A stretch of 64,000 nucleotides of DNA from Campylorhamphus procurvoides (lineage: Eukaryota; Chordata; Aves; Passeriformes; Dendrocolaptidae): contig WBMV01008570.1 in the NCBI GenBank assembly GCA_013396655.1, positions 418,119 through 482,118 on the forward strand. The letters run 5' to 3'. Both the position numbers and the translations under genes were made by a program. The notes below the pieces were generated by a model. It was not told the origin of the DNA. It did no database searches and saw nothing but the letters and a program-made list of their open reading frames with translations. How positions within the stretch are numbered: the stretch's first letter is position 1; each line of letters opens with the position of its first letter. This document shows, one piece after another, positions 43,201 to 57,237 of the stretch.

Positions 43201-46200
43201 GCAGCATGGCATACATAGAATTACCTCTACTTGTTCTAATGGGTGAAAGCACTGGTAATCAACTGGCTTCAGATAATGTCTAAACTCTCAAATGTTCTGT
43301 TGCTTCAAACTTCCTTAAAAAGCTGTGACTTTTAACTGGTTTTAATTCTTTGGAACAGAATCTAAAGATTTCTTTTTTTGTGAATTACATCTGAATCAGA
43401 AATACTGCAAGAGCAACATCTTTGCCTTTGTCTGGCATTTCGTCTTTTAGTTGCAGATTGGGGAAAGAGAAGAAATAGAATACAAAATATGCTTAGCAAA
43501 CAAGGATAACCAACAGTTTAACCAACAGTCTTAAACTTCCGCAAATTTTTTTACGGTATCAATTTCACATCTTGGTTAAGTGCTATGAATAAAATTGCCG
43601 CTGAAGGAATTCCACTGTGGTTAACTTGCATGGGAGTCAGTGCTTGCAATTTGGATGTAGCACCTGGAATATCTGTTGTAACTTGCCTTAAACAAAAATG
43701 CTTTTGAGAAAAATTCCTTTTCCATACACCATGGCTCTTAATGCCTCCATGATGGCATGCAAAGTCTCCATAATGAAACCTTAGGGTTTTCTCATTGTGT
43801 AAATTGCAGCCTGGAATTGATGTAATCATTTTATGTTGTTCCTTTTCCTAGCATCCACAATTAGAGGGAGATGTGGCTGAAGCAGTGAAAACTAAAGTAA
43901 GTTTTTACTGAAAAAAAGACTATGAGGTCTCTAGGGAGCCACAAGTAGGATGTAGGGGGGGGAGTTATCTTGCCTTAATGGTGCAAGATGGGCACAGTTT
44001 CTTACTGTTAGACTTTTCTCTCAGGTTCTCCTGAGCTAAGTTTTTTGTCCTGCATCTCCTAAGTCATTTAGTAAAAGAATAGATCTCTATCATTCATCCA
44101 TAGAGATGTACCAATAGAAGTATGTGAATCTGGCAGAAGTTGTGCTAGAAGCAGAAAATCAGACATAAGCAAACAAATGTATTTTCTATGATATTGTCAG
44201 AAAAAAAGAGAAAAACTGCTTGAAAATTTTATAAATACTCCACAATGGTTTATTGTGGCAACAGTCTCCTTTTAATGTTATGAATATTTTACTGATTGGT
44301 GTGCAATATTATAGCTGAGTAGTTTCCTAGACAAGGTGTGTTGGGTTTTTTCATGCCGCAAGAATAATTCTAATTCATGCAAATCTGAATTGCATATACA
44401 CATCAAAAGGAAACCCTCTTTTTAAACGGTTATTGAGATTTAATTTTTCCAGGTACCTCTTTTGCATCAGTAAGCAGTGATACATTCTCTGTAATTTCCT
44501 TACCTGGATGACCTATTAGTAATTCTAGCAATGGAAAATACAGTTATCCTTTCATTCTTTAGAATATGTTCATGATGCAGGAAGAGCTCTGATGCCTTCC
44601 GTTTTGTGTCATAGAGTGATACTGAAGAAAAACCCTCTAAATAAAATGTCTAACAGTGGCTACTGCTGTCATCCCTGACACTGGTGTAGTCAAATGAGTA
44701 TCTATTTAAATGTAAAGTTAAATATGCACCTATTTAAATGTGAGGATTTGTGGCATGATCACTCTGTATTTGCAGCAGAAGTAGCTGATCTTGCAAAAAA
44801 ATCTTAATTGTCAGTAGCATCTCATTTTACTGGAAGTAGAGGTACAAGTCTTTAGTTGCCTTGTGAAAAGTTTGCTTGCACAGCCCTAGGGACATTTCTG
44901 TAAAATCTTGCTGCATTGTGCACATTTTAATTACAAATAATGATTTAGTTTATTTGAAAACCCAGTATGTAATCACATAAATTAGCAAATTTGCCAAACA
45001 TTCTCTCAGGTACCATCTGAAGTCCTAATTTCTATAGACTTAGCTCCACTGCTCACATCAGTCTGCACAAACACAGAGAACTCATCTGAAAAGCCATAGA
45101 TGTAATAGAGAGAAACATATTGTGTGGCAAATGTCCTACAGGAAAGTTGCAGCACAAAGCCTGAATCATTGCAGCTTAAGAAGGTTATAGGTCAAGAATT
45201 TTTTCTCAGTCTATATCCAGAAAGTCACAGATCCTTGAAAACTGTGCTCTCAACACTTTATTTTCCATTACAATGACAGTATGACCAGCCTAGTTGTTAT
45301 GTTGTCATTTGTTCGTGTGTTTTGACCAGATATCTCTGTTTAACTAGTGATGTGTCATTAGGAAGTGCCTAAGGATACTGAGGTGGAGGATTGTTTTTGA
45401 GATTAAAAGAAACCGACAAGAGCTCTTCCCATCTGTATTGTATTGCATGCAGGAACCCTGGAGTGTATGTTTGCAGCAGAATAAAACGATGAAGAAGGCC
45501 TGTCCTCTTCCATCCCCTTGCACCAGCCGTGCACTCTGGAAGAAAAAGACCCTATCCATCCGGGAAAGTGTGTGTGGCGGGGTCCTTGGAGAAGTTAATG
45601 CTGGCGTAGCCTCCAGCTCTTCCTTTCCCTGCAAGTTCTAGCATAGGCAAGGAACAGAAAAGCACCCAGAAATGACTTTTCATGCCATATTATTCTGGGG
45701 GAATATCATTAGTCAAGGCAAGTTATGATCATTTTTCTGCTACACTCTCCTAAGCCTGGGAAAATCTTAAGCATATCAGAACTTGATAGCAGATTTGTCT
45801 AAGAATAATTTAAATCTGCTAGATCTACTTTGCCATTAGGTATAGTGAAATGAGTGATCCAATATCTACCTGCTTTTAGCAAGCAATGAGGAGATTGAAC
45901 TACGAAGATCTAATTCTCACAGACACAGATGGAAAATCAGTGCCCAACCCAGTCACTGTTTCAGCCTTAGTGCATGTGTACACAATGAGGCAGTTGTTTG
46001 CACGGAAAGATGGTCTGCTGTAGGAAATTGTTTCAATACCTGAGTGCTGAATGTGGCATGCAATATATAACCTAGCCTTCTGTGTGAATCCTGCATTTGC
46101 CTTCTGAATTCAGTGCACCACTTTAATATTTTTGTGGTCTTTCTTTTTTTTAAGGTGGTGTTTTAATATCTGGTTTAAATGTGAAGCTGAAACCTGTTCT

Positions 46201-48246
46201 GAGGCTGAGACTTTTTCCCAAATGTTACACTGTAGTGAATTTTTACAGCAGAGCTATGAGGAATGAAAATAGAGATTTTTAGGAGAAGGCTGACAGACTG
46301 TTAATGAAAACAGAGTTGGAGAGCAGCTATGGATTAGAAACACATCTATATCGATATTTATTTCTGTGAAGTACTAGAACGGCTTTGCACTGCATGTTCC
46401 TTCCCACCTCCAGGAAGCACCAAGGCTCTGCAATGTGAAAAAGGAATTCTCACTATTTCAAAAATTGTTCAGACATGTCCTGGACCTTCTGTTAGGAAAT
46501 CATACAGTCAAGTTCTTACTAATACAGAGTGACTAACCCTCTATTGAGCTAACAGTGACACAAACTTTGTGTCAAAGCTTTCACTGTGCAAACATGACCT
46601 ATCATTGTTATGAATTCCTGCTGTGAAATTTTCCCTATCACTGAGGTTACTTAATTTCTAACTATAAATAAGGTTGTTTCCCTTTCTGATATGAATATTT
46701 CTTTTCAGAGCATAATTATTCCATGCACGGACTGACCTATATAGAGCTGAGTGTCAACCAAGTGGATAATGCTTAAAGAAAGAACCAGGAATATAACAGA
46801 AGAGATCTTGTTGTCTTCTGTCCTTCTCAGCAAAAGCACTCATATTCCAAAATGTTCCTTGGAACATTTAGTTCCTTGGAACTAAAGCTGTAGTGGCTAA
46901 TATGGTGTCAGATATTCATTGAAGCTTTGCAGTTTCAAAGTTTTGCTGTCTCATTTTTTCTTGGATTTCGATTTGTCCTGTTTTTAACTGAAACCAAGAT
47001 ATTTTGCAAGCCTGCAGGTCTGTCATTTTGAGAAGAACTTAACGTTTTGCAAATTCAGATATCAAAATTCAAATCTTCCCAAATTTCTGTTGCTCACAAA
47101 AATAAAGATATGCACAGTTATAGAGATATTTATTATTATAAGATTTTTTTTCTATCTAGAATTTATCATCTCTTGATAAACCTACTGCTTTGTGGTAATA
47201 GAAGCACTAATTGAAATAGAGACTGAGCATTGCAATATTTATCTTTTCCTGTCCAATGGTACAAGGGAATTCAAAGTCTTACTTGCACTATCAATACTGT
47301 TGTCATGGAACTCTGTACTCCTTGGGTTGATACTCTGTTCACGGGAGAGATGTAAATGATTCCTGGAGTACTCCATGTTCACCAAGATAACAAAAGTATA
47401 TCAAAAATCCCATATATCATCAAGGGGTTTTAATCTCTGTGATCATGCCAGTGATCTCTGGCATGTCTCCATTTATGAAGGATCAGAACCTGATAACCTA
47501 TAGTAGGGTACTTAACCTGATGTTCTAAGCCTATTGCTTCAGGGATACATGTTCCTGCCTGTGCACATTGCAAGGAGGGAAAATCACGAGGCTCAGGCCT
47601 GTTCTAAGGACAGACTCATTTCATGTTGAACAGTCACTGGAAAATATGCAGAAATTATTCTGGGCACCCCAGGAAGTCACAACTCTCATCTTCCAGGGAC
47701 GACAGTAATGTCTTCTAACACAGAAGAGTTAACTTGCTTTCCTGTTCAATGAATTTCTACTCTCCATGCAGTAGCAGAGCCTCAGCTGGAGTGGGAAGTA
47801 TGCTTTTCACACAGAATAGCTCACAGTTTGTTATAGTGAGGCTTACTTATTTTTGAAATGAATTACATACACTTCTTAGCAATGAACTTCTTAACTGCTT
47901 GCACTCCTCCTCATGTAAAGTTCTTTCCTCAGTGTCAATAGCACAATGTGAGCTCAGTACAGGCTCAAACAACAGAACTCTAGGCTTGTGGAAATTCTCT
48001 AGGCATTTTCAGTGTAACTAAAAATGTTATTCACATGACAGTACCTTTAGGACTATCCCACATCAGATGGCACACTATAAAAAGAAATCTTGGATCTATA
48101 AAAATAAAAGAATTTAAAACACAGTGCTCTGATTTTTTTACTCATTTCCACATTTTCTTCAATAAAATCTATACGTTTTGTAGCTTTTCTAGGTCTACCA
48201 CAGAACTGCCAATCTGAGTGACTTTTGAGGGTTAAGAAAATAAATT
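40223..48246. other. Intergenic, 8 kb
   Basis: No gene recognised. It holds the poly(T) run at 41673, a poly(A) run near 42514-42527, and a near-palindrome GTTCCTTGGAAC present twice (46854-46865 and 46871-46882). Confidence 0.6.
41673..41690. repeat. Poly(T) run
   Basis: Eighteen consecutive T followed by CCCC. No retrogene or SINE body could be recognised next to it. Confidence 0.9.
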
Positions 48247-48925
48247 AGAGAATCATAAGATGATCTGAGTTAAAAGGGACCTTAAGAATCATCTAGTCCT
48301 AACACTCCTGCATGTACAAAGAAGCATATCACCAGATCAGGTTTCTCAGGCCCCCATCCAACCACTTCTAAGGATGGAGCATCCAGAACTTCTCTGGACA
48401 GCCTGCTCAAATGTCTCACCACCCTCACTGTAAAGGATTTTTTTCTTAATACATAACCTAAATCAAGTTTCTTTCAATTTGAATCCATCCTCCTTTGCCC
48501 TATCACTATATGCTCTTGTAAAAAATCCATCTTATCTTCCTTTAGGCCCCCAAAGGCTGCAGTTACGTCACCCCAAAGCCTTCTTTTCCAGGCTGAACAA
48601 ACCCAGTTCTCTCGGCCTTTCCTCATACAAGAAGTGCATAATTCTTTTAATTCTTTTAAAGCTTGGTGACTTTCTCTGGACTCATTCCAACAGGTCCATG
48701 TCCTTCCTATTCTGAGGACCCCAGAACTGGATGCAGCACTCTAGGTGGAATCTCATCAGAGTCGAACAGAGGAACAGAATCGCTTCCCTTGCCCTGCTGG
48801 CCATACTGCCACTGACACAACCTAGGACACAGTTTGGCTTTTTGGGCTGCAAACACACATTGTTGGCTCAAGTCCAGTATTTCATTCGTCAAGACCCCCA
48901 AGACCTTTGCCTTACTGTAGAACAT
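48247..48925 (-). repeat. CR1 LINE, minus strand, about 0.68 kb
   Basis: Starts with AGAATCATAAGATGATCTG, the degraded reverse complement of the CR1 3' end. It continues through family-typical antisense text (CATCTAGTCCTAACACTCC; CAGGCTGAACAAACCCAG; ACTCTAGGTGGAATCTCATC). It is diverged and 5'-truncated. Several short frames in it (48479-48961) are CR1 shadows, not genes. Confidence 0.92.
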
Positions 48926-51900
48926 ACAAGAAGAGTTCTGAGGAAATCAAGAGACTTTTAACACAAGAAGGTGGATATTGTATTTCAAGCTGTCTGAAAA
49001 ATATAAACATACTTTTCAAACAGGTTTTTATGAAAAAGCCATGTTATTAAACCATTGCAATTGTTTCTTCTTCTCATTTTAATTACTTTCTTGTGAGACT
49101 GAGATACTGATTGTCATCATTGCTCCAGTTCTCCCAGTGACTTGCAGTTTGGCTCTGCTGACACATCTTTAGGTGTCCTTTGTGGATAAATAATTAGGTT
49201 AGTTAACTGTCTCAGTCAGCAGTGCTGTATTCTAACTAATTGTGAAATGTCAAATAACCATATAAAAACCAGATCACTGATTCAAAGAGATTACCATAAT
49301 AAGTATATTTATAATGCCTTCACAAATTTGTTTTCCACCAAAGTGAAGTTTGGAAAAAAAATTTTGAGTAAAAGGGCAGATTTTTTTTTGGTATGAATAT
49401 CAGCTGAGCATTCAGATTTTGAAGATACCTTTGAGTGTTATGAATAAGAGTCTATGTTTGCTTGTGGTTAAAATGAGTAATTACTTAGGAATAGAATGCC
49501 AAAGAACTGCTGGGAGCGTGCTGGCATGCCCTGAACTTGGACAGACTCTTCAGCTCCGCGGCATCATGAACCCCTGTGATATTGTCAAAAACCTAGGGAA
49601 ACTATTAGGCTCTTCACTTCTAAGGGTGAATTTGAAACAGATGATTGCTTTTTGAATATGACTACATTTCTCTTATGTATTATTCCCCCATTTCCTTTAA
49701 ACTGAACTTCTGTCTCCAACAGCATATATACTATTTTGCAAAACTTTCTCCACCCTACCTTCATACAAATGTTGGCCATTTTTTGTTTGGTTGGTTTTGG
49801 GTTTCTCATGCTGTGCACCCTGCTAAAACTGATAGAGTAGTTATGTTGAGAGACTTTCAAAACAGACTGAGTAAATTCTACTGAGAAAAAGAACCAAAAC
49901 CAAATATACCACATCTTCCATGACAAATCTTCATCTGTCAGGGATGCCAAAATGGGCAGTTTCACTGCCTTGCCGCTATGTATGAAATGATAAAGAGTCC
50001 TTTTCTTTAATGAACTTGTAAATATGAGTGTCTAAATTTACAGTCCTCAACATACTTTGCAGGAAGCACAAAAGAAACTCTAGAAGCACAAATGTAGCAC
50101 TGCATGGTGCTCTGACACAGATACATCTGACAAGACCAGTCCTATGTGAGCACACTGATTTTGCAGAAATAACTGGAAGCCCTGCTCTTGGTAGCACACA
50201 GTTTCTCAGATATTATGAAGGTTAAAAATGGGGTGAAAGGACTTGCCAGTCCTGTGTCTCTGGCATGTGCAATTAATCCCATCAGTAAAGCTTGGTGTCA
50301 GACATTCTGCTGCTTAAGAACATATTTGTTGAGAACATGTTTGGTTGGTTTTTTTTCCCCAAAATGGTAATACTCTAACCAAGAAGGCTGTTAGTCTGCA
50401 TTCTTCCTGTACAGTAACAGTTCTTGGGAATTGTTCTGTACAGAAGAGGGTACTATATGAGATTCTGGTACAATCTAGCCGGATCGACATGACATGCTGT
50501 GAAGTTACCCATGCTGAGCAGGGTTCAGGATCTTGGTGTGAACTTGGCTTCTGCCAGAGGCTTATCGCATATTTCTGAGCAACACTAAAATACAATTCTC
50601 TTTGTCAAGAATGTTGGGTGGATGGATGGATGGATGGAGGAAAGAGTAGAGGGAAAGATAGCTTCTTATAGAGCCATGTGTGGCTATACACTGCATGAGG
50701 CCCAAAAGTAACTTGAGGCCCCTGATCAAATTCATGTCTGCTAAGACTGGCTCACTACTAGTACCAGGCAGGGTACAGTCTTTAGGGATTATTTGAGATT
50801 TTTTTTTGGTTGGTATGAAAGCTATGTGGAAAAAAAAGCTTGGTTCCTTTTCCCAGTGAACTTGGTCAGAGGGGTAAGGGAAACTTCTCTTTTGATAGAG
50901 GCATCTCTTCCAGTTGGCTTTGTTAGCTTGCTCTCTGTCCCTGCAATGTTGTGGGAGAGCATGTCCTCAAACTGTTAGCTTGTCCCTTTTCTGTCTGTCC
51001 ATTCAATTCTAGTCTTTATCACGTGGAGGCAGGAAGCACAGCCAGTTTTGCTGGTCGGTGTTCAGCTCCCTACCATGTTTCATCAATGAATGAAGCAGAA
51101 TGATGTGTTGAACAGATACCTTTGCCAGCAGATCAATGGCTCTCATGCTGTGTTGCCATTCAGTAGAGAGTTAATTGCAGACTTTGACAAAGAGTGGGCT
51201 GTGGGCCATAGCATCTCAAATGACACGACAGTAAGGGAGGACAGGTCCTGATTTAGCTGAATTAATCATCCACTGCATAGATTCAGGTTTCCAATTCACA
51301 ATTTGAGAGCCAAAACTTCACCCCAGACCTGATTCTTACATTCATTTTTTAGTGTCCTAAATGTTGTGAAACATTGGTTTTCAAATACACATCTGAGGCT
51401 CTTTCTCATACTTCTAGTCACCCGCAATTTGGAAAATTCATGCAAGTTAGCCTGACAGTAGTCACAGTGATGAATTTTGCACTCATGTTGTGATGAAATG
51501 TAGATCACACTTGTTTATGAGATTTATAGTTCCACATTTTGCTGTAAAATCATAAATGATTAATTTGTTTTGCAAGACCTGATGTGTAAGCAAAAATAGC
51601 TTTTCTGGCAAGAGTTACAACCTATACATGAGTTATCAATGGGACTTCTTCCACTGTAAGCCCTGAACGAGTTTTTTTTTCTCATTCTAGAGGAAGGTTT
51701 TACCATATCAAACTGAAGACCCATAGCTATTTCATTGGGTTTGGTTGTACTGGTCTTTCTGAAAAAAAATATTTTTAAGTTACGTAATTTAAACAATCAA
51801 AATAAACATTTGGCTCAACAACTACATGATGGTAGATTTGTTGTTTTCAATGGCAGGCTGCCCTCTTTGAGAGGTGTCCTCAAAGATGACCCAGAAATAG

Positions 51901-53259
51901 ACTTAAATATTTAATGATTGTTTCTCTCTGTCCTTGTTTCGATCAGTCAGTCTGTCACTGAGACACATCTTACATTCAATAGTACACGAAAGACAAATGA
52001 TCTGAAAAGAAATGCATCTCTACCAAACAAAAGGATGCAGTCTCACAGGTATTAGGTTGTCATCACCAATTCAGGGTCACTTTTGTGCTTACCCACACTG
52101 TCAGACAAGTTATTTATTTACATATTTATTGAAGATTTTGCAGAGTTTCTGACATTTCTGACATCTACATGCATCCATATTCCATGCCCTCCACCGCTGC
52201 TCTTTTTTTCCTCAGCCTATTATCCTAGAATTTATGAGGAATAAACAGTATTATTTTCAAGTATGTTGATGTGACTGTTATATTTGCAAGTCCCACATGA
52301 AAAAATTATCTCTTACAGGTGGAAATTTGGAAAATGAGAGATGAGTTGCTTTTAATGCTTAGCAAAGTGTAAATACTAAAAAGGCGTTATAACTTTTTCT
52401 GAAGACATGACACAATAGTGAATACTTATCTTGCCTGGGCCTCTATTCAATAAATAATTTATTTCTTTGTAAAGAAATAGAGTCTCTTCCAGTATTCAGA
52501 TGATTTTTCTGACTCTCTTCTGTACTTTTTTAAGTACTTTTAAGTCTTACAAAATACAAAAAACACTGATGTATTCTAGTAATATGTTATCATTGTTCTA
52601 AGTAAGAGAAAATTCTGTAGATTCTATTTTCAATTACTTTTCTGCTTAGGGTCTTCTGGCTTTTGTCTTTGCTCCCAGTTTTTTTGTTTGTTTGTTGTTT
52701 TTTTTTTGTTTGTCAAAGGATAGTAATAATAGCTAATTTGCCAATGTCCTTCATCTTCAAGTTGAGGTTTTATTGCTTTTCCACCAGGATCCCTACAAGC
52801 TTTTCGTAATTACCTCTTCAAGATGCAGTCTCTAATTCTATGTATGTGGTTCTGCATTCATTGTTCTTAAGAACTGTAAGAGATTTTACCTTCAGCTATA
52901 TATAATGTCTTTTAATGAATCAGCTTAATTAGCCTTCAAGATTATACTGAGGAACTGTCTCACGTAAAGGAGCAGTTGAAGATGTTCTAAAGTAAATCAA
53001 TATAATGAACACTAATTACTTAAGGCAGATGGTATTCTCTATAGAGTTCTAAAAGAACTTACTTGTAAAATTGCTGAACTGCCAACTGTGATATTTGAAT
53101 AATCTTACACTGAATGCTCTGTTACCAGACAGTTGAAGATGGCTAATATGCCACTAATTTTAAAAACATTTCAGGAGTGATCCAAGAAACTGCAGACCAT
53201 ATTAAATAAACTGATAAAAATCATGCTAAAAAAAGGAAATAAATTAACACATGTATAAC
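48926..53259. other. Intergenic, 4.3 kb
   Basis: No gene recognised. It contains the GGAT microsatellite at 50617 and a T/G tract at 52678-52712. The 126-codon minus-strand frame at 49585-49965 shows no known domain. Confidence 0.6.
50617..50638. repeat. (GGAT)n microsatellite
   Basis: About five uninterrupted GGAT units. Short, but could be length-polymorphic. Confidence 0.9.
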
Positions 53260-53960
53260 TGTATTCAGACTGAATTAGATGCTAATATTTTTGGTCTGTG
53301 TTTAGCCCAGCCACCTGTGAGGAGTTGTGCTTTTCCTGCCAAGGTATGGGAAAACAGGCCAATAAAGATGGTCTCTGGCCTTGAAGGAGGCATTTCTGTG
53401 TAAACTAAAATTAATAGGGCTCTTACTATTGGCTGATGGCCCTTCAAGGGCACTTGAAGGAGAAAGAGAGGAGGAGGAGGAGGATGAAGTAAACCCCCAG
53501 ACCCAATTAATGAAAGCCCTCTGAAATATCCTGCACAAGTGCAGAGAAACCCACACACGCGCAGAGAAGTATTAATTATATAACCGGGGGGAGTGCCAGG
53601 AAACTCTATCTGGATGGTCCTGGACACACTGGCTCAGACAGATGTCACTTCTGCAAATTAGATAAAAGGCAGCTAGCTCATGCCTCAGGGCTCAGTCACT
53701 TCACGTGACAGGCCAACGTTGTCTTTTGGTGGGGACATCCGCGTTCATCTGTGAGCCTGCTGGTCCTTAAGGATGCAGCCACTGCTCTGGTGATTTTGGG
53801 CATTCTGTGGATCAGTAAGACAACTGCATAGGAAACATCTGGGCAATTTGGGTGTTTGCAACTGGGGGCTTATTTCCCTCTCTGTCTGACTTTTTTTTTC
53901 CTATTTACTTAGCCACTTTTGGTAATAAAATGTCTGTTTGGGTTAAGCTTTCAGTGGTGT
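53260..53960 (+). repeat. LTR-like retroelement sequence, + orientation
   Basis: A compositionally distinct block ending with GGTAATAAAATGTCTG (AATAAA near 53923) and then TGTCCTAGTTTCAGC at 53956. It carries a TATA-like ATTATATAACCGGGG near 53575. The overall layout fits a retroviral LTR with U3, R and U5. No flanking coding sequence is seen. Assignment to a named family is not possible by eye and the boundaries are approximate. It lies about 380 bp from the next LTR, which points the other way. Confidence 0.5.
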
Positions 53961-54343
53961 CCTAGTTTCAGCTTCCATATCCCTTTGGACCCTCCCTGGA
54001 ACAATAACTATGATATGATGGCAAATGACTGTCACTTTTTATGTTTATTTCTTTTTTGGTTGTTCTTTTTATTAATGAAGGAGATCATCTTTAATAATTG
54101 TATCAGAATTCTTTGAAGAAATGATTAATTACATGGCTTTGTTGGCAAAAACTATAAGATTTATCAGGATTTTTAAAATGTTTTGTCATAGTTTCTCTCC
54201 AAAACCTTTTAAGAAAACCATAGTGTTATGGAAAGAGATCTTGTGGACCTATGATATATTCAATTCAGGAATTAAAAGATAGAAAGAAACTGATTTTTCA
54301 GTTGTGGCAGTTCAAGCCAAATCGAAGTCACAACACCAAAAGC

Positions 54344-55409
54344 TGTGATGGTTTGACTCCGGCTGAACTCCTGGTGTCCAGCCAAACTTCTCCTCCCCTT
54401 TCACTTTCCAGAGGGAAACGAAAAAAAAAAAACCAAACTAGCTAAGCTAGTAACTTATGAATAGAGATAACAGCCAGGAAAGAAGCTTTGATTAATTACC
54501 ACAGGCAAAGCAGACTCAAAAGAGTGCTTAAATATATTACTAACAAGATAAGAACTAGAAATAAGAAATAAAACAGTTTAGAAACATTTTTCCAACCACT
54601 CCCTTGGTCTTTCATGCTCTCCGTTCTCCCCCCAACCATGTGGGGGACAGGGAATGGAAGGTTTGCAGTCAGTTTTTGCTTCAGCCACTTGCAGATATAA
54701 GTCCAAGACTTTTAAGCAGCACTCCTACCGGATCTACTGTTCCTGTGGGCTGCAAGAGGACAGCTCACTTCACCACAGCTGTCACCATGGTCACAGGGGA
54801 ATCATAACTCTGAGTCCTTCCCCTGTTTTTTGTGGGGTCCTTCCCATGAGAGAGATCCTCTGCTCTTTTGTGGGTCATATCATGGGGTGCAGTCTGTTAT
54901 TGATAAGCTGCTTGTATCCACTTCAGCCTGAGTTTCTCTCTCCATGGGCCCCAGCCACAAATCTGCAGGACTCTGTTCCATCTTGGGGCCTCCCATGAGG
55001 TAACAGCCTCCTTCATGCATCCTCCTGCTCCAACAGGGAGGTCTTTGCACCCCGATGGCCTCCCATGGGCTTTGAGGGGACAGCTCATTTCTCCATGGTC
55101 ACTCACCACAGTCATCAGGGAATCATAGCTTTGAGTCCTTTCCCTGCTCCCATGGGGTCCCTCCTCCTCCTTCTCCTCCTGCACTGACCTTGCTGTCTGC
55201 ATTGTTAATCCATGGCTGCAAATTTTAACTGAGCAACAACTCCTCAATTCTTAAATATGTTTTTCACACAGTGGTGGATCAAAAGTAGGAAGTTTTTTTC
55301 TCGGAGCTGGCTATCATTGGCTCCATAGGATAGGGGAAAACTTCTAGCAGCGTCTAACAGAAGCCACCCTTCCTCTTATAAAAAAACCTAATCAGCGAAA
55401 CCCACAACA
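54344..55409 (-). repeat. Long bird-type solo LTR (ERVL-like), minus strand
   Basis: On the plus strand it begins TGTGATGGTTTGAC and ends AAACCCACAACA, so both termini fit TG...CA. The text matches a repeat I recognise from many bird genomes, including CTTCTAGCAGCGTCTAACAG and ACAGAAGCCACCC near the right end and CACTGACCTTGCTGTCTGC near 55185. On the minus strand there is a TATA-like TATTTAAG near 55250 and AATAAA-type sequence on the 3' side. The middle is made of diverged repeats around GGGGTCC/CCATGGG words. No target-site duplication was evident at these limits. Confidence 0.75.
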
Positions 55410-56178
55410 TCAGTAAAATAGCAAATTAAACTAGACGCTGAGAAATGAGATGTTGAGGAAAACAGTATTGAGAACCTATATGCAACAAAAATCTTGTTGT
55501 GAACCAATGTCACTTAGAAACAAAGTATTTTGAGTACACTGTAGACTGTTCACTGAGGATTTCAGCCCAGTGTTCAATAGCAACCAAAAGCAAAGAAAAA
55601 AATCCTACACAGGATATAAATGTTCAAAGAAGAACTAATCAAAACCACACAATATACCCTGTATAAATCCATGATACACACAATTCTTGAAAACTCTCTA
55701 TAGATCCAGTTATATCCCACTTCCCTCAAAATGGTAAAAAGAAATAAAAAAACCGCAGAAAACTGCAGAAAAAAATAAGAAAAAAAATCATACCTATCCT
55801 GTCTAGGAGGAGAGGATAGGACATTTGACCCGGGAACAAAACATTTAAAGGAAGATATACAGATGTTTATAAAATCATGACTTTAAATGAGATGGCAAAG
55901 AGAAAACTGTCATATGGCACTTTCAAAACAAGAAAAGGAGATGATTGTCCACACAACATGTAGTTAATCTGTGAAGTTTTGTGCTGCAAGATGCTGAGAG
56001 TGTTGAAATATTCCATGCTTTCAGAAAACAGAGAAAACATAAAAAACTCTTATCAGATGCTGTTAATCATGAGGACAAACACCTCTAAATCAGCAGCCCC
56101 TTAAACTGGAACTGGGGAGGATACTGTGTGAACTGTTACAGTACATTTACCATGGTCTTGTCAGGTTTGATAGGCATT

Positions 56179-56205
56179 CACTGCAGGTCACTGCAGGTCA
56201 CTGCA
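56179..56205. repeat. 10-bp tandem repeat, 2.7 copies
   Basis: CACTGCAGGT is repeated twice and followed by CACTGCA. This is a short local duplication in otherwise unique sequence. Confidence 0.9.
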
Positions 56206-57187
56206 TGAAAAGAATGCGACTCTAGGCAGACCTCTGTCTAACCCAAGGCAGTCGTGCTTATATTACATTTTCAATTAAAGCTGTCTGTGTCTTTATGTAT
56301 ATTAAATACTCAGTTCAAGCACATATCTTTATCAAAGTGCTTTTTGGGTGTTGCAGTAAGGCATAGAGATCCGTCTCCAAGCAGTGTCTTTCTGAAAATA
56401 TGAGACAAATATGCATATAACAATGCTGTGTGCCTCAAGGAGTTCAGTTGTCTCTGTTCCTCACACAGCCCTGGAACATCTGCTGCACTGGTGCTTTGCT
56501 CCCACTGAGATGCAGTGAATAGCCAGCGCACATTCCTGAGCAGGAAGAGTTCTACTTCTCTTAGAGCATGTTTTCACTGCTCCTGGCCTCAAGTAAGGTG
56601 ATAGCTTAAACTATGTCATAGTAGCAGCATAGAAGGGGAAAAAGCCAAGATAGTGATGCACACCTATCAGAGAAAAACGTGGTCATTAATGCCACTCAAA
56701 TTTTAACATTTAACTAGCTCCTTTCATCAGCAGTAGGATGCCATCAGCATTGACACTGAAAAAAAATAAAATCCTTTGTCTATTATTTCAATTAAGTATT
56801 GCTAAATAATAATAGAAAGGAGTTGGATATATTTTAAGTTTATACAGGCACACAGATTATTTAGAAAAATACTGTTACATTTGTAGCTATTCCATACATT
56901 GTTATAAAGTTTGAAACAATCCCTGTGAAACTGATCAGAACCGTGTTAGAGTGCCTAAGGAATTCAATTTTATTTATTTCCATGTGTAAATTCTACTGCA
57001 GCTATTTTCCAGGGAGAAAATTAACTTCTGTCAGTTAAAGTGCATGGACACTTTATTGTACATCTTCCATCTTTTGCAGCTTCAGGAGACCCTCAGGGTA
57101 CTGAGCTTTTCTTTTATGCTCACCTATATGGCATTATGAGTTTGTTTTTGAGACTGGGTATGTCTGAAACTGCAAACCAAAGTTTGT

Positions 57188-57237
57188 AAAAAACCAACAA
57201 AACAAAACAAAACAAACAAACAGCAAACAAACAAAAG
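57188..57237. repeat. (CAAA/CAAAA)n simple repeat
   Basis: A tract of CAAAA and CAAA units with little interruption. Similar A/C tracts occur at 2160-2300, 7621-7690 and 22567-22612. Confidence 0.85.

Noticed and set aside
49585..49965. 126-codon minus-strand frame
   Set aside because: No family resemblance, and overlapped by an open plus-strand frame; likely chance.
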